NCBI RefSeq assembly: GCF_016861605.1
Contig: NZ_BOLM01000013.1
Location: 1-64,000 of the forward strand
Direction: 5' to 3'
Origin: Levilactobacillus wangkuiensis
Lineage (GTDB): Bacteria > Bacillota > Bacilli > Lactobacillales > Lactobacillaceae
Length of the DNA: 64,000 bases
The position numbers were made by a program, and so were the translations under genes. Below are positions 36,406 to 46,023 of the stretch, piece after piece (position 1 is the first letter of the stretch; each line of letters opens with the position of its first letter). Below the pieces are notes generated by a model, which saw only the letters and a list, made by a program, of their open reading frames with translations, had not been told where the DNA came from and searched no databases.

Positions 36406-37344
36406 TCAGTCCTCGTCGAAGTAAGTTTGGAGAAATTCCGTGACGTGTTGTTGATAACGCGCCGGATTAGTCCAGAAACTTTCCGCATGGGAGGCGTTTT
36501 TCACAATCCATAATTGCTTCGGGGCGTGTGTCGCCGCGTAGTTTTCGTAAGCCATGCCCACGGGCACGTAGACGTCTTTTTCACCGTGGATAAAGAGAAT
36601 TGGCCGCCGATTTTTCCGCAGTTGGTCCGTAGCGGTCACGTCGCCCAGGTAGTAGCCCAACCGACGCTTGGAAATGGTGCTGACGAGGGGCTCGATGGGG
36701 TACTTGGGCAAATGGAACTGCCGCTTCAACAGGTAGGTCAACTCGGCTTCAATACTGGAGTAGCCACAGTCGGCGATGATGGCTTTGACCTGCGTGGGGA
36801 GGCTTTCACCAGAGAGCATCTCCATTGTGGCCCCACCCATACTGACACCGAACAACAAAATTTTGACATCGTTGTCGGCCCGGTCGATGACCTGTTGGAT
36901 CCATTGCAGGTAGTCCAACCGGTCTAGCCAGCCAAAGCTGATGTACTTGCCGGCGCTCTCACCGTGGCCTCGGTCATCCGGCAACAGGACATTGAAGCCT
37001 AGGCGATGATACATCTGGGCAAAGTTTGCCATGGTTTCACCGTTGCCCTTGTAACCGTGAGAGATGATCACGGTCTTGGCGCTCGGCGTTTCCGCGGGGA
37101 TGTACTCCGCCACCATCCGGTTCTGCGGGTCGTGTTCGTGCAGGTACCATTTTTCCTTAGGAATCTTCTGGTACCAGTCGACGTAGGCGTAATAGGCGTC
37201 GGCGTATTTTTGCTTGTCCGCGGAGGTTTCTGGGACGTAATTCACGCGTTTAAAGGCAAAGTTAAAGAGGTGCTCACTGGCGGCCAGTGAGGTCAGGGCG
37301 ATTCCAGCAAGTGGAAGGGCCCAAGTCAACGTTTTCTTCTTCAT
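36406..37344 (-). CDS. Alpha/beta hydrolase, membrane-anchored
   Basis: 312 residues from ATG at 37344 (AAAGGA SD; a TTG two codons earlier is possible). An N-terminal hydrophobic segment (residues 5-22) acts as signal anchor. Catalytic triad: Ser in GVSMGGATM, Asp in GEKDVYVPV, His in NASHAESF; oxyanion ISHGYKGNG. Resembles BAAT/FrsA-like extracellular hydrolases of lactobacilli. Substrate unknown. Confidence 0.85.
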   Translation of the reverse strand: MKKKTLTWALPLAGIALTSLAASEHLFNFAFKRVNYVPETSADKQKYADAYYAYVDWYQKIPKEKWYLHEHDPQNRMVAEYIPAETPSAKTVIISHGYKGNGETMANFAQMYHRLGFNVLLPDDRGHGESAGKYISFGWLDRLDYLQWIQQVIDRADNDVKILLFGVSMGGATMEMLSGESLPTQVKAIIADCGYSSIEAELTYLLKRQFHLPKYPIEPLVSTISKRRLGYYLGDVTATDQLRKNRRPILFIHGEKDVYVPVGMAYENYAATHAPKQLWIVKNASHAESFWTNPARYQQHVTEFLQTYFDED

Positions 37345-37377
37345 TAGCAATCAGTTCCTTTCGTATAGGTGAGGTTA

Positions 37378-37413
37378 AAAAACCAGACTACCCGTTAAAA
37401 CGGTTAGCCTGGC
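37378..37413 (-). terminator. Terminator of the phosphatase gene
   Basis: CCAGacTAcCCGTT/AACGGtTAgcCTGG stem with a T run on the minus strand. Confidence 0.65.
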
Positions 37414-37421
37414 GTGGATGT

Positions 37422-38216
37422 TTAGTCCAAATAAAGTCGTTTCAAAGTGGTTAATTCGCTGTGGGATAAGCCCAAAACGTCGTGTAGGTAATCCTGCGTG
37501 CCGCCGTACTGGGTGTTGATGACCTTCGTCGCCGCGGCCAAATAGTCGGGGTTGACCGTGGACAGTGCCCGGATGTTGGTCACAAAGGCTTCTGAATGGC
37601 CTTCTTCACGAGCCTTGTCACTTTGGCGGTCTACTAGTGGCATAACGTTTGGATTCGTTAACAGGTAGTCCTGATGAATGGTTTGGGGATCAACATTTAG
37701 GGCGCTCAAGGCTAAGAATGCCCCCATCCCAGTCCGGTCCTTACCAGCGGTACAGTGGAAGAGCACGGATTGATCGGCTTTTTCGTTGCTGAGGAGCGTG
37801 CCGAAGAAATTGTGGTAGGCTTCCTGCGCCGTGGGCATCGTCACCATCTTTTGGTAAACGTCTAACATGTGGCGGTACCCGGCCTGGTCATCGCCGTTGA
37901 AGCGGGCTTCGAGTTCTTCCTGGGTGGCTGAAGCGTCAGTTTCGTCGCCAGCCGGAAAGACCGGGAGAAAATGATAGGTTACCCCAGCCGGAACCTTGTC
38001 CGGCGCCTGTTTCTTTTCATCGTTGGAGCGAAAATCAACGTCGGCAACGACGCCATAGTCCGTTAATAATTGTTGGTCATCCGGGGTGAGGCGCGCTAGC
38101 CCGTCTGTCCGCAATAACTTGTGCCACTTAACCGAGTGGCCGTCAACGGTGGTGTAGCCGCCCAGTTCTCGGAAGTTCCAGCCGCCCGTCACGTTTAATT
38201 TTCGGTTATTTGTCAT
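37422..38216 (-). CDS. Tyrosine-protein phosphatase (IphP/LipA type)
   Basis: 264 residues. P-loop CX5R motif HCTAGKDRTG with catalytic Cys and Arg; N-terminal WNFRELGGYTT and LLRTDGLARL are typical of the Y_phosphatase3 family; the substrate-binding DFRSNDEK segment is present. Members have dual phosphatase activity on phosphotyrosine and phosphoinositide in vitro. Cytoplasmic, no signal peptide. SD AAAGGGTGG precedes the ATG. Confidence 0.88.
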   Translation of the reverse strand: MTNNRKLNVTGGWNFRELGGYTTVDGHSVKWHKLLRTDGLARLTPDDQQLLTDYGVVADVDFRSNDEKKQAPDKVPAGVTYHFLPVFPAGDETDASATQEELEARFNGDDQAGYRHMLDVYQKMVTMPTAQEAYHNFFGTLLSNEKADQSVLFHCTAGKDRTGMGAFLALSALNVDPQTIHQDYLLTNPNVMPLVDRQSDKAREEGHSEAFVTNIRALSTVNPDYLAAATKVINTQYGGTQDYLHDVLGLSHSELTTLKRLYLD

Positions 38217-38309
38217 TGGTTTCTTGCCACCCTTTCAGATTTACTGTTACGCCTTCTATTCTAACGGTTTTTCGGAAAATTACCTAGTAATTCAATCTGA
38301 GGGAAGCGT

Positions 38310-38335
38310 TTTTAGTGGAAACGCTGTATACTGGC
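38310..38335 (+). promoter_or_regulatory. cre-like site and -10 before the esterase gene
   Basis: AGTGGAAACGCTGTATA overlaps TATACT. Suggests CcpA repression of the downstream gene. Confidence 0.45.
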
Positions 38336-38384
38336 AATATGAGTCGAGCAAAAAACGAAGTCAAAAAAGATAAGGGTGATAGTC

Positions 38385-39269
38385 GTGAGTTTGCGCGGGA
38401 AATGGTTACTCTTCAAGACCCAGCACAGTCAGCTCAAACAGCAGATTCAACAAGCATTTTTACAGCCTAGCCGGCAAAACCGGGCCGTGGTGCCAGAAAA
38501 GTTTCCGGCTACCATCGTGACCAAGGAACGCAAAGTCTTCGGCGGTCGCATCCTGACCGCTGCGTCGGGTGCACCATTACCGCAACACGTGTTGTTATTT
38601 CACGGCGGTGCGTACACCATGCAGGGCATCGACAGCCATCGTGAACTGATGGAAACGTTGGTCCAACAGGCTAATTTGCGAATCTCCTACATTGATTACC
38701 CCCTGGTTCCAGAGGCAACGGTTGACGAGACGGTGATTTTCGCCATGAACGCCTACGATTACCTGCGGGCTCAGTATCCGGACGACCAGTTCTTCTTGAT
38801 GGGGGACTCGGCCGGGGGCGGCTTGGCGCTGACTTTGTTACAACAATTGAAAATTCACCAAGAACCCTTGCCAGCTGGGACGGTGCTGATTTCGCCGTGG
38901 ACCGACCTAAGCATGATGAATCCTGACCTCCAAACGGCGGCCAAGCACGATCCATATCTTACACTGGCCACTTTGAAAAAAATCGGCTTCGATTACGCGG
39001 GGGATCACCCCGTGACCGATCCCCTTGTCAGTCCCATTTATGGCGACTTTGACGACTTGGGACCAATCCTCCTATATTACGGGACTAATGAATTGTTGGC
39101 GGCAGATGACGAACGGCTGATTCAAAAGCTAAACGAAGCCAATGGCACGCCAGCCAAGGTTCACGAACTGAAGTCGATGCTCCACGACTACATCCTGTGG
39201 GGCAAGCTGCCTGAATCCAAGCGGACATTGAAGGAAGTTAAGCAGTTTATTTTGACTGGAAAGTTATAG
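38385..39269 (+). CDS. Alpha/beta hydrolase esterase (HSL-like)
   Basis: 294 residues from GTG at 38385 (AAGGG 8 bases upstream). HSL family: FHGGAYTMQG oxyanion motif, nucleophile GDSAGGGLAL, Asp near GTNELLAADDE, His in SMLHDYI. An ester hydrolase acting on short acyl substrates is expected. No signal peptide. Family B copy 3 begins 8 bases after the stop. Confidence 0.88.
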   Translation: MSLRGKWLLFKTQHSQLKQQIQQAFLQPSRQNRAVVPEKFPATIVTKERKVFGGRILTAASGAPLPQHVLLFHGGAYTMQGIDSHRELMETLVQQANLRISYIDYPLVPEATVDETVIFAMNAYDYLRAQYPDDQFFLMGDSAGGGLALTLLQQLKIHQEPLPAGTVLISPWTDLSMMNPDLQTAAKHDPYLTLATLKKIGFDYAGDHPVTDPLVSPIYGDFDDLGPILLYYGTNELLAADDERLIQKLNEANGTPAKVHELKSMLHDYILWGKLPESKRTLKEVKQFILTGKL

Positions 39270-39277
39270 AGTAAAGA

Positions 39278-39400
39278 GTGTGGAGCGAGCCGTTTAGGTT
39301 CTGAGCATTAACGTCGACTAAGTGATGACCCTGGGCTTGGGTCATTGCTTAGTCGGGGTTAAGCGCAGGGACCTGGCTCGCGGAACACGTTTCGGAAGCC
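39278..39400 (+). repeat. Family B structured repeat, copy B3
   Basis: Closing stem GTGT..CGAGCC/GGCTCG..ACAC (39278-39388), second stem AGGTTCTG/CAGGGACC, conserved GAGCATTAAC and GGTTAAGCGC, and inner hairpin CGACTAAGTGATGACCC with complement. Compared with B1 the pair G-C has become A-T within the inner helix, and GTGC/GCAC has become GTGT/ACAC. Tail GTTTCGGAAGCCGCCAG is conserved. Confidence 0.85.
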
Positions 39401-39556
39401 GCCAGGACCAGAATTGTTCCGTGTAGAACCAGAGCAACGAACCGAGACAATCCAAAATAAAAGGGATATCTCGGGCTAAGCAGTCTCAGACTAGTCCCAG
39501 TATTAACCCCCAACAATCATTATGTGCAAAACACATTCAACCAAAAACACAACCAA

Positions 39557-39608
39557 AACAACAGGTTTCCGCGACCAAAAAACAAGGCCACGGAACCTGT
39601 TTTTAGTT
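39557..39608. terminator. Hairpin, terminator-like
   Basis: AACAGGTTtCCG/CGGAACCTGTT followed by TTTTA. The rest of 39401-39837 holds no gene. Confidence 0.55.
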
Positions 39609-39837
39609 AACCCACCAAAAGTCCGTCAAAATCACGAAATTGCCCCGCCCTTAACCTGTGAAACCATTCTAATTGCTCGCAAACATAAGCGGCAAGACCA
39701 CTACGGTCGGTAACGACCACCCACCATTTAGCGGGACCTTGGTTCGACCATTTAATTATGTCATCATCAACTAGTGATTTGCGCCACCTTTTCGCGGAGT
39801 GACGGGGTATAATAAAGCATAAATGGAGGGGATGCTC

Positions 39838-41682
39838 ATGAGGATTCGTCTGATTGTGGCCGGCTTGATTGTGGGGCTGGGCAGTTTCGGTGGCGTCACA
39901 GCGACCGCGGCTAGCACCAGCACGCTGGCGACACCGTACCGTGAGAGTGAATTAACCAATTTAAAAAATGTGAAACCCGTTTCTGGCAGTAAAACCGTGA
40001 CGCTGGACCTGGTCTTAAACACGCGGAATAGCGCGCAGCTGACCAAGACCGCCTATGCCGTGAATACGTCGGGAAATAAACAGTTCAAGTCTTATTTGAC
40101 GCCCAAGCAGTTTCGGCAAAAATTTGGGCAGTCCACGACCACCACGAAGCGTTTGGCCAAGTATTTCAAGTCACGCAAGTTTAAGGTGACGACCTTTAAC
40201 GATGGCCTGATCATGCAGATCAAGGGGAGCACGGCGGCCGTGAACAAGACCTTCGCGACGAACCTGAAGACGGCGACCTACCATGGCAAGAAGATTCAAT
40301 TTTCCAAGAAGACGCCGAAGTTGCCAAGCAACGTGGCTAAGCCTATCAAGGCCGTCGTCGGTATCACCAACTTGGCGAAAATGAGTAGCTTGGCGGATAC
40401 GTCCAGCACCAGTTCCGACGGCCCAACCAGTGATGGTGCGCCGCAGAATTTCCTGAGCCAATACAATGCGACGAGCCTGGCCAAGGGCAATGACGGCAAG
40501 GGCCAAACGATTGGCATCATTAGCTTCAGTAAGGTCAACAAGAATGACATCACCCATTTCTGGTCCGAGGAGGGCGTTTCGTCGTCCGCCAGCCGCATCA
40601 GTGTGAAGACCACTGGCGGCATGAATATCTGGGGCAACGTCGATCCGGGCAATGAAGAAACCTCGTTAGACATTGAACAGGCCGGAGCCATTGCGCCGAA
40701 AGCCAAGATTCGCGTGTACACGGCTTCGCTGAGTGACGTGGGTTGGCTCAATGCCTTTGCGACAGCCTTTGGTGAAAACCAAGCCAGTTCGTTGTCGTTG
40801 AGTTGGGGCCTATCCGAAGGCGTGCTCCAGAGTCTGAATAAGGAGCACCTGTTAACGCCACTTTACGGTAGCATCATGAACACGTTGCTAGCGCAGGGCG
40901 CGATTCAAGGTATTTCGACCTTTGCGGCAAGCGGGGACACCGGGGCCTACGGCGAAGAGCTCGACAGCCGGGGCAACACCAACGAAGGTATTTACGCCAA
41001 CTTCCCCGCCAACAATCCGTGGGTCACGGCTACTGGTGGGACTACGTTGCCAGTCTCTGGCACGCTGGCCAACGGCATCAAGGTCGACATCCCCAAGGAA
41101 CGGACCTGGGGCGGCGACGAACTCTTTGACGCCTACTTCCAAGATGAAGGCTTTTTCAAAAAGAATTCTGATTTGATGGATACACTTCAGAGCGGCAGTG
41201 GCGGCGGTATTTCCGAACTGTACGCCACCCCGCAGTATCAAAAAGGCGTGTCTGGCGTGAATACCTATAACGCTCGGCAATACCTGACGGCGAGTGGGTT
41301 GCCACGAGAGAATCCGAGCCTGATTACCGGGACGGCCAGTGGGCGAAACTTCCCAGACGTCGTGGCCAACGCCGATCCGTTGACGGGGTATGACGAGTAC
41401 ACTAGCGCGGATGGCTGGGAATTGACCGGTGGGACCAGCGTCGTGGCACCTCAGTTTGCGGCGATGGCGGCCGTCATCAACAGCGGTCGCAGTAAGCGCA
41501 TGGGGCTGTGGAATCCACAGCTGTACGCGTTGGCCCAGACCAGTCAGTCACCGTTTACCAAATTGGATTCGGCCACGAACAACGGGAATTTGTTCTATGT
41601 TGGGCAGCCGGGGAAGACTTATAACCAGGCGGCCGGCTTGGGTACGCTGGACTTTGACCAGCTAGCCAAGGTCTTCAAATAA
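39838..41682 (+). CDS. Secreted sedolisin-family (S53) protease
   Basis: 614 residues from ATG at 39838, 6 bases after GGAGGGG. A signal peptide (residues 1-26, ending ATAAS) precedes a pro-kumamolisin activation domain (about 30-185) and the S53 catalytic domain. Catalytic Glu-Asp in EETSLD, oxyanion Asp in AASGDTGAY and nucleophile Ser in GGTSVVAPQ are all present. It cleaves proteins at acid pH after self-removal of the prodomain, which fits an acidifying organism. A Family A copy begins 2 bases after the stop. Confidence 0.9.
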   Translation: MRIRLIVAGLIVGLGSFGGVTATAASTSTLATPYRESELTNLKNVKPVSGSKTVTLDLVLNTRNSAQLTKTAYAVNTSGNKQFKSYLTPKQFRQKFGQSTTTTKRLAKYFKSRKFKVTTFNDGLIMQIKGSTAAVNKTFATNLKTATYHGKKIQFSKKTPKLPSNVAKPIKAVVGITNLAKMSSLADTSSTSSDGPTSDGAPQNFLSQYNATSLAKGNDGKGQTIGIISFSKVNKNDITHFWSEEGVSSSASRISVKTTGGMNIWGNVDPGNEETSLDIEQAGAIAPKAKIRVYTASLSDVGWLNAFATAFGENQASSLSLSWGLSEGVLQSLNKEHLLTPLYGSIMNTLLAQGAIQGISTFAASGDTGAYGEELDSRGNTNEGIYANFPANNPWVTATGGTTLPVSGTLANGIKVDIPKERTWGGDELFDAYFQDEGFFKKNSDLMDTLQSGSGGGISELYATPQYQKGVSGVNTYNARQYLTASGLPRENPSLITGTASGRNFPDVVANADPLTGYDEYTSADGWELTGGTSVVAPQFAAMAAVINSGRSKRMGLWNPQLYALAQTSQSPFTKLDSATNNGNLFYVGQPGKTYNQAAGLGTLDFDQLAKVFK

Positions 41683-41683
41683 C

Positions 41684-41985
41684 CGGGTTAAACTGGTGTA
41701 GCATCGCCTCCGGGCTGGTGAAAATGGGTCGTGACGTGGTCCTGGTCGCTCCCGACGGCGGACTCAAGGTGTCCTGCTATGGGGCCGGTTCCAGCCTGAG
41801 AAGCGGTCTGGAACCTCGACTTTGAGCCAAAGAACGGTCTCAAAGGTCGTCCCGCGGACTAGGTTGGGCAAGAACCCCAACCAAGACCGCCGACACAGCT
41901 GGACACCTTGGTCCGCCTCTGGTCGCTGACATTGGCCGCGTAGGTTCATTTTCAGTAGCCCTGCGGCTGACACGGGTTTAACCCG
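41684..41985 (-). repeat. Family A structured repeat, copy A3 (large subtype)
   Basis: 302 bp bounded by perfect arms CGGGTTAAAC/GTTTAACCCG. Read on the minus strand it has the large-subtype order: CCGCAGGGCTACTGAAAATG, then CAGCGACCAGAGGCGG, then a TTGGGG..CCCCAA hairpin, CCAGACCGCTTCTCAGGCTGG, and a GCCCGGAGGCG end. Confidence 0.85.
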
Positions 41986-42078
41986 TAAGTTGGTGAGTGG
42001 TTGGCTAACTAGTTTATCTGGTTCGTTGGATAAATGTGTGGCCATGTATTTCTCAATAATTAATCATAAACAACGTAA

Positions 42079-42122
42079 TCAAAAAGCAGCAGCTCACCCA
42101 AGTGGTGGACTGCTGTTTTGGT
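42079..42122 (-). terminator. Terminator of the 554-residue surface protein
   Basis: AAAAGCAGCAG..CTGCTGTTTT hairpin in the minus-strand 3' region. Confidence 0.75.
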
Positions 42123-42216
42123 TTACACAGAAAGTAGATAATCGACGTCACTAACGCAACGGATGTTGGTCAGATGGGTAAACACAATGTTAGCCATGAG
42201 GGCGGCCAACAATGGG

Positions 42217-43881
42217 CTATTTAACCGTCTGAACCAGCTTCTTGTTAGCGGTGACGTAGGTGCCATTGGTGAGGACGAACCGGGTCGTCAGGTTGTGAGC
42301 CACAATTTTCTTCACCTTGAGAATCTGGCCTTGACGGTAGTGGTGGCGCTTGCCCGTCAGTGTTTTCTTACTATAGGCGTTGACGCCGGCTTTGTTGATC
42401 ACGGTGATCTTAGGTTGCTTCTTAGCGTAGTACACGCGAGTGGTGTAGCGGCTGTTGGCCGTGATGTAGCCGGTCTTGCCAGCCGTCTTACTGTGGTGGT
42501 TGACGTCCTTCACGCGGTACCGTTTGACACCGTTCTTGGATTTGGCGTAGCCGGTGACGACAAACATCGGCCGGTTTTGCCGGGACTTTTTCGCGTACCA
42601 TTGTTTACGAGCCTTTTTAGTGAAGGTGGCTGACCGATACAGGCCAATCTTCTTTGTGGCGTAAACGACTGTGCCCTTGGGTGCGACAACTGCGGCCCCG
42701 GCACCACTCGTCAGGATGGCCTGATACACGTAGGTGACGGTCTGCGCCTGGCTGGTAAATTTACCAGTGGCGTTGGTTGGTGTCGTCTTTAAGGTATAGT
42801 TGGCAATCTTCAGTGCGGTACTCTGGTAGCCCGCACCCAGGTCACCCGTCAACGTTTTGGCCGGGGCGATTGCCTTGCCAGCGGTATCGACGTAACGAAC
42901 CGTTACGGGTTGACTGGTCACGGGGTCTGGGTCAGGCGTCGGCTGTGGGTCGGGAGTCGGATCTGGCGTCGTGGTTGGTGGCAGCAATGCGTCATCGAAA
43001 CTGAAAATTTTGAATTCGATGGCCATCAGGAGGCCACTGATTTGGTAGGTGCCATCTCCTTGTGGTAACAGGAAGTCAGCCATCGGTTGATTCAAGGCCC
43101 GTTCCGTTTCCGCCGCGGAGATTTCTGGATTCAATTGGGCCAATTGTTCGTTGGTATACTGGCCTAGGTAGTTCGCTTGGATGAGACCGGGAAATAGCTG
43201 GGTGTAGAGCATGTTCTGAATATATTGGTCTTCAAAATTTTCTTGCGCAGCGAACATGGAGTCATACTGGTTCATAACGCTGGCGTCCGCGCCAGTGGTA
43301 ATCAGGTAGTCACGCAAGAAACTGTGGTAATCCGACTGCATTTGCGCATAATTACTTTGATTGATTTGGTATTGCGCAAGATTCTTCAGCCACCAGGTGG
43401 TGATGAAAGTGCTGAGGCGGCTACTTTCAACATAGTCGGTGGCGCTAGAAAAGTCCTCGGTATTCTGGATGTATAAGAATTCGCCAACAGTCGTGTCCTT
43501 GGCAATGGTTGGGTCGGCGTAGAGGCCTTGATAAATATAAGGCAGGCTAGCGGCCATGTCGTCGTTATTGTTGTATTTGACGAAGCTCCCCATGTAGGTG
43601 GTATCTACTAACTGGCCCACCGTGAGGGCGTTAGGACCACCGGTAGGGTCAACGGTCATATCCTTTTGGAACCAGTAGTCCTTGGTAACTTGCTGGTTCG
43701 CAATCAGTTTCGTGTACGGCAGTTCAACGGAGTTAATGGTGTAGGTTTGTTTGGCAGCTGGTGTCGTAGCGGTCGAGACGGCGGTGGCGGCTTCAGCGTG
43801 AATGACGCTGGGACTGAGAATCCCACCAAATAAAATCATGGCAAGACTCGCGGTCACGAGTTGTCTAAAGCCCCTAGTCAT
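42217..43881 (-). CDS. Secreted surface protein with MucBP-like and DUF5776 modules
   Basis: 554 residues. Signal peptide 1-29 (LVTASLAMILFGGILSP..HAEA). An N-terminal helical region of unknown fold (30-310) follows, then a Pro/Asp-rich linker (TTTPDPTPDPQPTPDP), a MucBP-like module (VTVRYVDTAGKAIAPAKTL..QTVTYVYQ), and repeated SH3-like DUF5776 modules (YRVKDVNHHSKTAGKTGYITANSRYT, NGTYVTANKKLV) that bind the cell wall. Tandem paralogue at 44.2-46.0 kb. No LPXTG motif. Confidence 0.82.
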   Translation of the reverse strand: MTRGFRQLVTASLAMILFGGILSPSVIHAEAATAVSTATTPAAKQTYTINSVELPYTKLIANQQVTKDYWFQKDMTVDPTGGPNALTVGQLVDTTYMGSFVKYNNNDDMAASLPYIYQGLYADPTIAKDTTVGEFLYIQNTEDFSSATDYVESSRLSTFITTWWLKNLAQYQINQSNYAQMQSDYHSFLRDYLITTGADASVMNQYDSMFAAQENFEDQYIQNMLYTQLFPGLIQANYLGQYTNEQLAQLNPEISAAETERALNQPMADFLLPQGDGTYQISGLLMAIEFKIFSFDDALLPPTTTPDPTPDPQPTPDPDPVTSQPVTVRYVDTAGKAIAPAKTLTGDLGAGYQSTALKIANYTLKTTPTNATGKFTSQAQTVTYVYQAILTSGAGAAVVAPKGTVVYATKKIGLYRSATFTKKARKQWYAKKSRQNRPMFVVTGYAKSKNGVKRYRVKDVNHHSKTAGKTGYITANSRYTTRVYYAKKQPKITVINKAGVNAYSKKTLTGKRHHYRQGQILKVKKIVAHNLTTRFVLTNGTYVTANKKLVQTVK

Positions 43882-44112
43882 TTTTGAACACTCCTTTTAC
43901 TTTTTGTCCTATTATCTAGTAGCAGTATATCATGGATAGGGGACTAAAAGCTATAACAATCGCCCATATAACGGCGATTATAGCTAGTCTGGTAAATGAT
44001 TTTAACGGTCGTTAATCAGTTGAATTAACATTGCACAGATTTTATATAATGGGTTAACGTGAGAAGGCCATTTCCATGGCGATTGCTGCAAAAACTGGGA
44101 GAAATCCGTAAA

Positions 44113-44147
44113 AAATAAGCTCCGACCAGTAGGGCCAGAGCTTCATT
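44113..44147 (-). terminator. Terminator of the 620-residue surface protein
   Basis: AAGCTC/GAGCTT stem with interior GG/CC pairs, upstream of a T run on the minus strand. Confidence 0.55.
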
Positions 44148-44160
44148 TCAAGGATCCTCG

Positions 44161-46023
44161 TTAACGAACGGTTTTCACCAGGTGCCGGTTAGCGGTGATG
44201 TATCCGCCAGCCACGTGGTACCGTAGCGTGTCGTGCTTACTGAAATTATTGGCATTTGAGTAAGCCCAGCCGCGGACGGCTAATTTGGTGCCCTTCTTGA
44301 GGTGTCTATTCTGCTTGGTGAGATTAACGTTGCTGTAACGGTTGATGGCGTGTTTCGTCTTGATCTGCCGTGGCATCGTGACTTTGCCCGCCTGAACCAG
44401 TTTCTTGTTAGCGGTCACGTAACGGCCATTCTTGAGAACGAAGCGAGTCGTTAACTTGTTGGTAACCACTTTCTTAACGGTCAGCGTTTGTCCTTGACGG
44501 TAGTGGGTCTTTTTGCCAGTTAACGTCTTCTTGGCGTAACTGTTGACCCCGGTTGGATTGATCACCGTCACGGTCTTGTGCTTAGCCGCATAGTAAACGG
44601 GCGTGGTGTAGGCGTTGTTGGTCGTGAGGTACCCGGTCTTGCCAGCCGTCTTGCTGTGGTGGTTGACGTCCTTGACGCGGTACCGTTTGACGCCGTTTTT
44701 AGAGGTCGCGTAGCCGATGACCACAAACATCGGCCGGTTCATCCGGGACTTCTTCACGTACCAACGCTTCAGGTTCTTCTTGGAGAAGGTGGCCGTCTTG
44801 TAGAGACCGACCTTCTTGGTAGCGTAAACGACGGCGCCCTTAGGAGCCAGCGTGTTGGTCTCAATGGTGTCGGCCGCCGAACCGCTTTGCAGCGTGCCTT
44901 GCTTGGTGTACACGTAGGTCACGGTCTGCGCCTCGCTGGTAAACTTGCCAGTGGCGTTAGTGGGTGTCTTGCTCAGCTTGTAGCCAGCGATGTTCAGGGC
45001 GTCACTCTGGTAGGTGGCATCCAGGTCGCCGGTCAACGTCTTGCTGGGCGCCAGGGTCTTACCTTGGTCATCAACGTAGGTCACCGTCACCGGTTGGCTC
45101 TTGGCAGGCGTTGGTGTCGGCGTTGGGTCGGGGATGACGGGGTCGGGCGTACCAAAGTTTAGAAATTGGAAGCTACCTGACATCAGTCCACTTACTTTAT
45201 ATGAACCATCGGGAAGTTTAGTGTAGTAATTGGAGAGGGGGGCTAACCACAGCTTTAATTGCTCATTGATAGTCTTAGCGGGGTCGAGTTTGATGAACTG
45301 CTCATCAGAAATCTTGCTAAAAAGTTGATTTTCTTTGAGCATGACATAATCGCTTTCGTATACTTTAGTCAGCTTATCGTTAAAGGTTTCTTCTGGGTAT
45401 TTTCCAGGATTGTAGGCGTCAATAATTGATTGAGGTGTGTCTAGTTCGACTAGTTCAGGCGTGACATTTTCTGCATAATCCTTAATAACATCCTCGCGAT
45501 TCATAATATTCAGGCTTAAGTTTACGTGCACATACGCATCCCAAAGCTTCACGTAAGAGTCTAGGAGCGCCCTTTTTGCAGCGTCCTCTGCGGTGAAACC
45601 ATTACCAGCCGGTCCTGCAGAAGCTAGCAGAAAGTCTGCATAGGATTCCTTGGGACCCGCTGTAATTTCACTCATGGCGATTCCAAGCATGCCGTCTCTA
45701 ACGTCATTAGAATCACTGACTGTGTTTTCTGGATGATCAGCGATAAACTTTGTCATGTAGTCGTCATCGTTGAGCTGTTCAGTTGTTAAAGAATCTGGCC
45801 AACCAGTAACAATTGGGGTCTTCTTGATGCCGCTGGTTGAAGAAATCAAAACATATGGTGTTTCGACGGCACCAACGTGATAGGTAATTTTGTCGTCAGC
45901 TTTAGTCGTAGCTGTGACAGTATCTGTCGAAGAATCCGCGTAAGCCACCGCTGGTGTGGCCACGCCCCCTAATAAAATCAGTGTGAAGGTGGCAGTCATT
46001 AATTTGCTAAGTCCCCTAGTCAT
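44161..46023 (-). CDS. Secreted surface protein, paralogue with extra SH3-like module
   Basis: 620 residues with the same plan: signal peptide (MTATFTLILLGGVATPAVAYA), N-terminal helical domain (30-290) quite diverged from the neighbour, PDPTPTPTPAKSQ linker, MucBP-like module, and three SH3-like DUF5776 modules, one more than the neighbour. The C-terminal modules are far more alike between the paralogues than the N-terminal domains, pointing to domain-wise divergence. Attached non-covalently to the wall by inference. Confidence 0.82.
   Translation of the reverse strand: MTRGLSKLMTATFTLILLGGVATPAVAYADSSTDTVTATTKADDKITYHVGAVETPYVLISSTSGIKKTPIVTGWPDSLTTEQLNDDDYMTKFIADHPENTVSDSNDVRDGMLGIAMSEITAGPKESYADFLLASAGPAGNGFTAEDAAKRALLDSYVKLWDAYVHVNLSLNIMNREDVIKDYAENVTPELVELDTPQSIIDAYNPGKYPEETFNDKLTKVYESDYVMLKENQLFSKISDEQFIKLDPAKTINEQLKLWLAPLSNYYTKLPDGSYKVSGLMSGSFQFLNFGTPDPVIPDPTPTPTPAKSQPVTVTYVDDQGKTLAPSKTLTGDLDATYQSDALNIAGYKLSKTPTNATGKFTSEAQTVTYVYTKQGTLQSGSAADTIETNTLAPKGAVVYATKKVGLYKTATFSKKNLKRWYVKKSRMNRPMFVVIGYATSKNGVKRYRVKDVNHHSKTAGKTGYLTTNNAYTTPVYYAAKHKTVTVINPTGVNSYAKKTLTGKKTHYRQGQTLTVKKVVTNKLTTRFVLKNGRYVTANKKLVQAGKVTMPRQIKTKHAINRYSNVNLTKQNRHLKKGTKLAVRGWAYSNANNFSKHDTLRYHVAGGYITANRHLVKTVR

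Noticed and set aside
42163-42633. Long plus-strand frame opposite the 554-residue surface protein
   Set aside because: It is a shadow of the minus-strand repeat modules with skewed Val/Gly composition and no SD.
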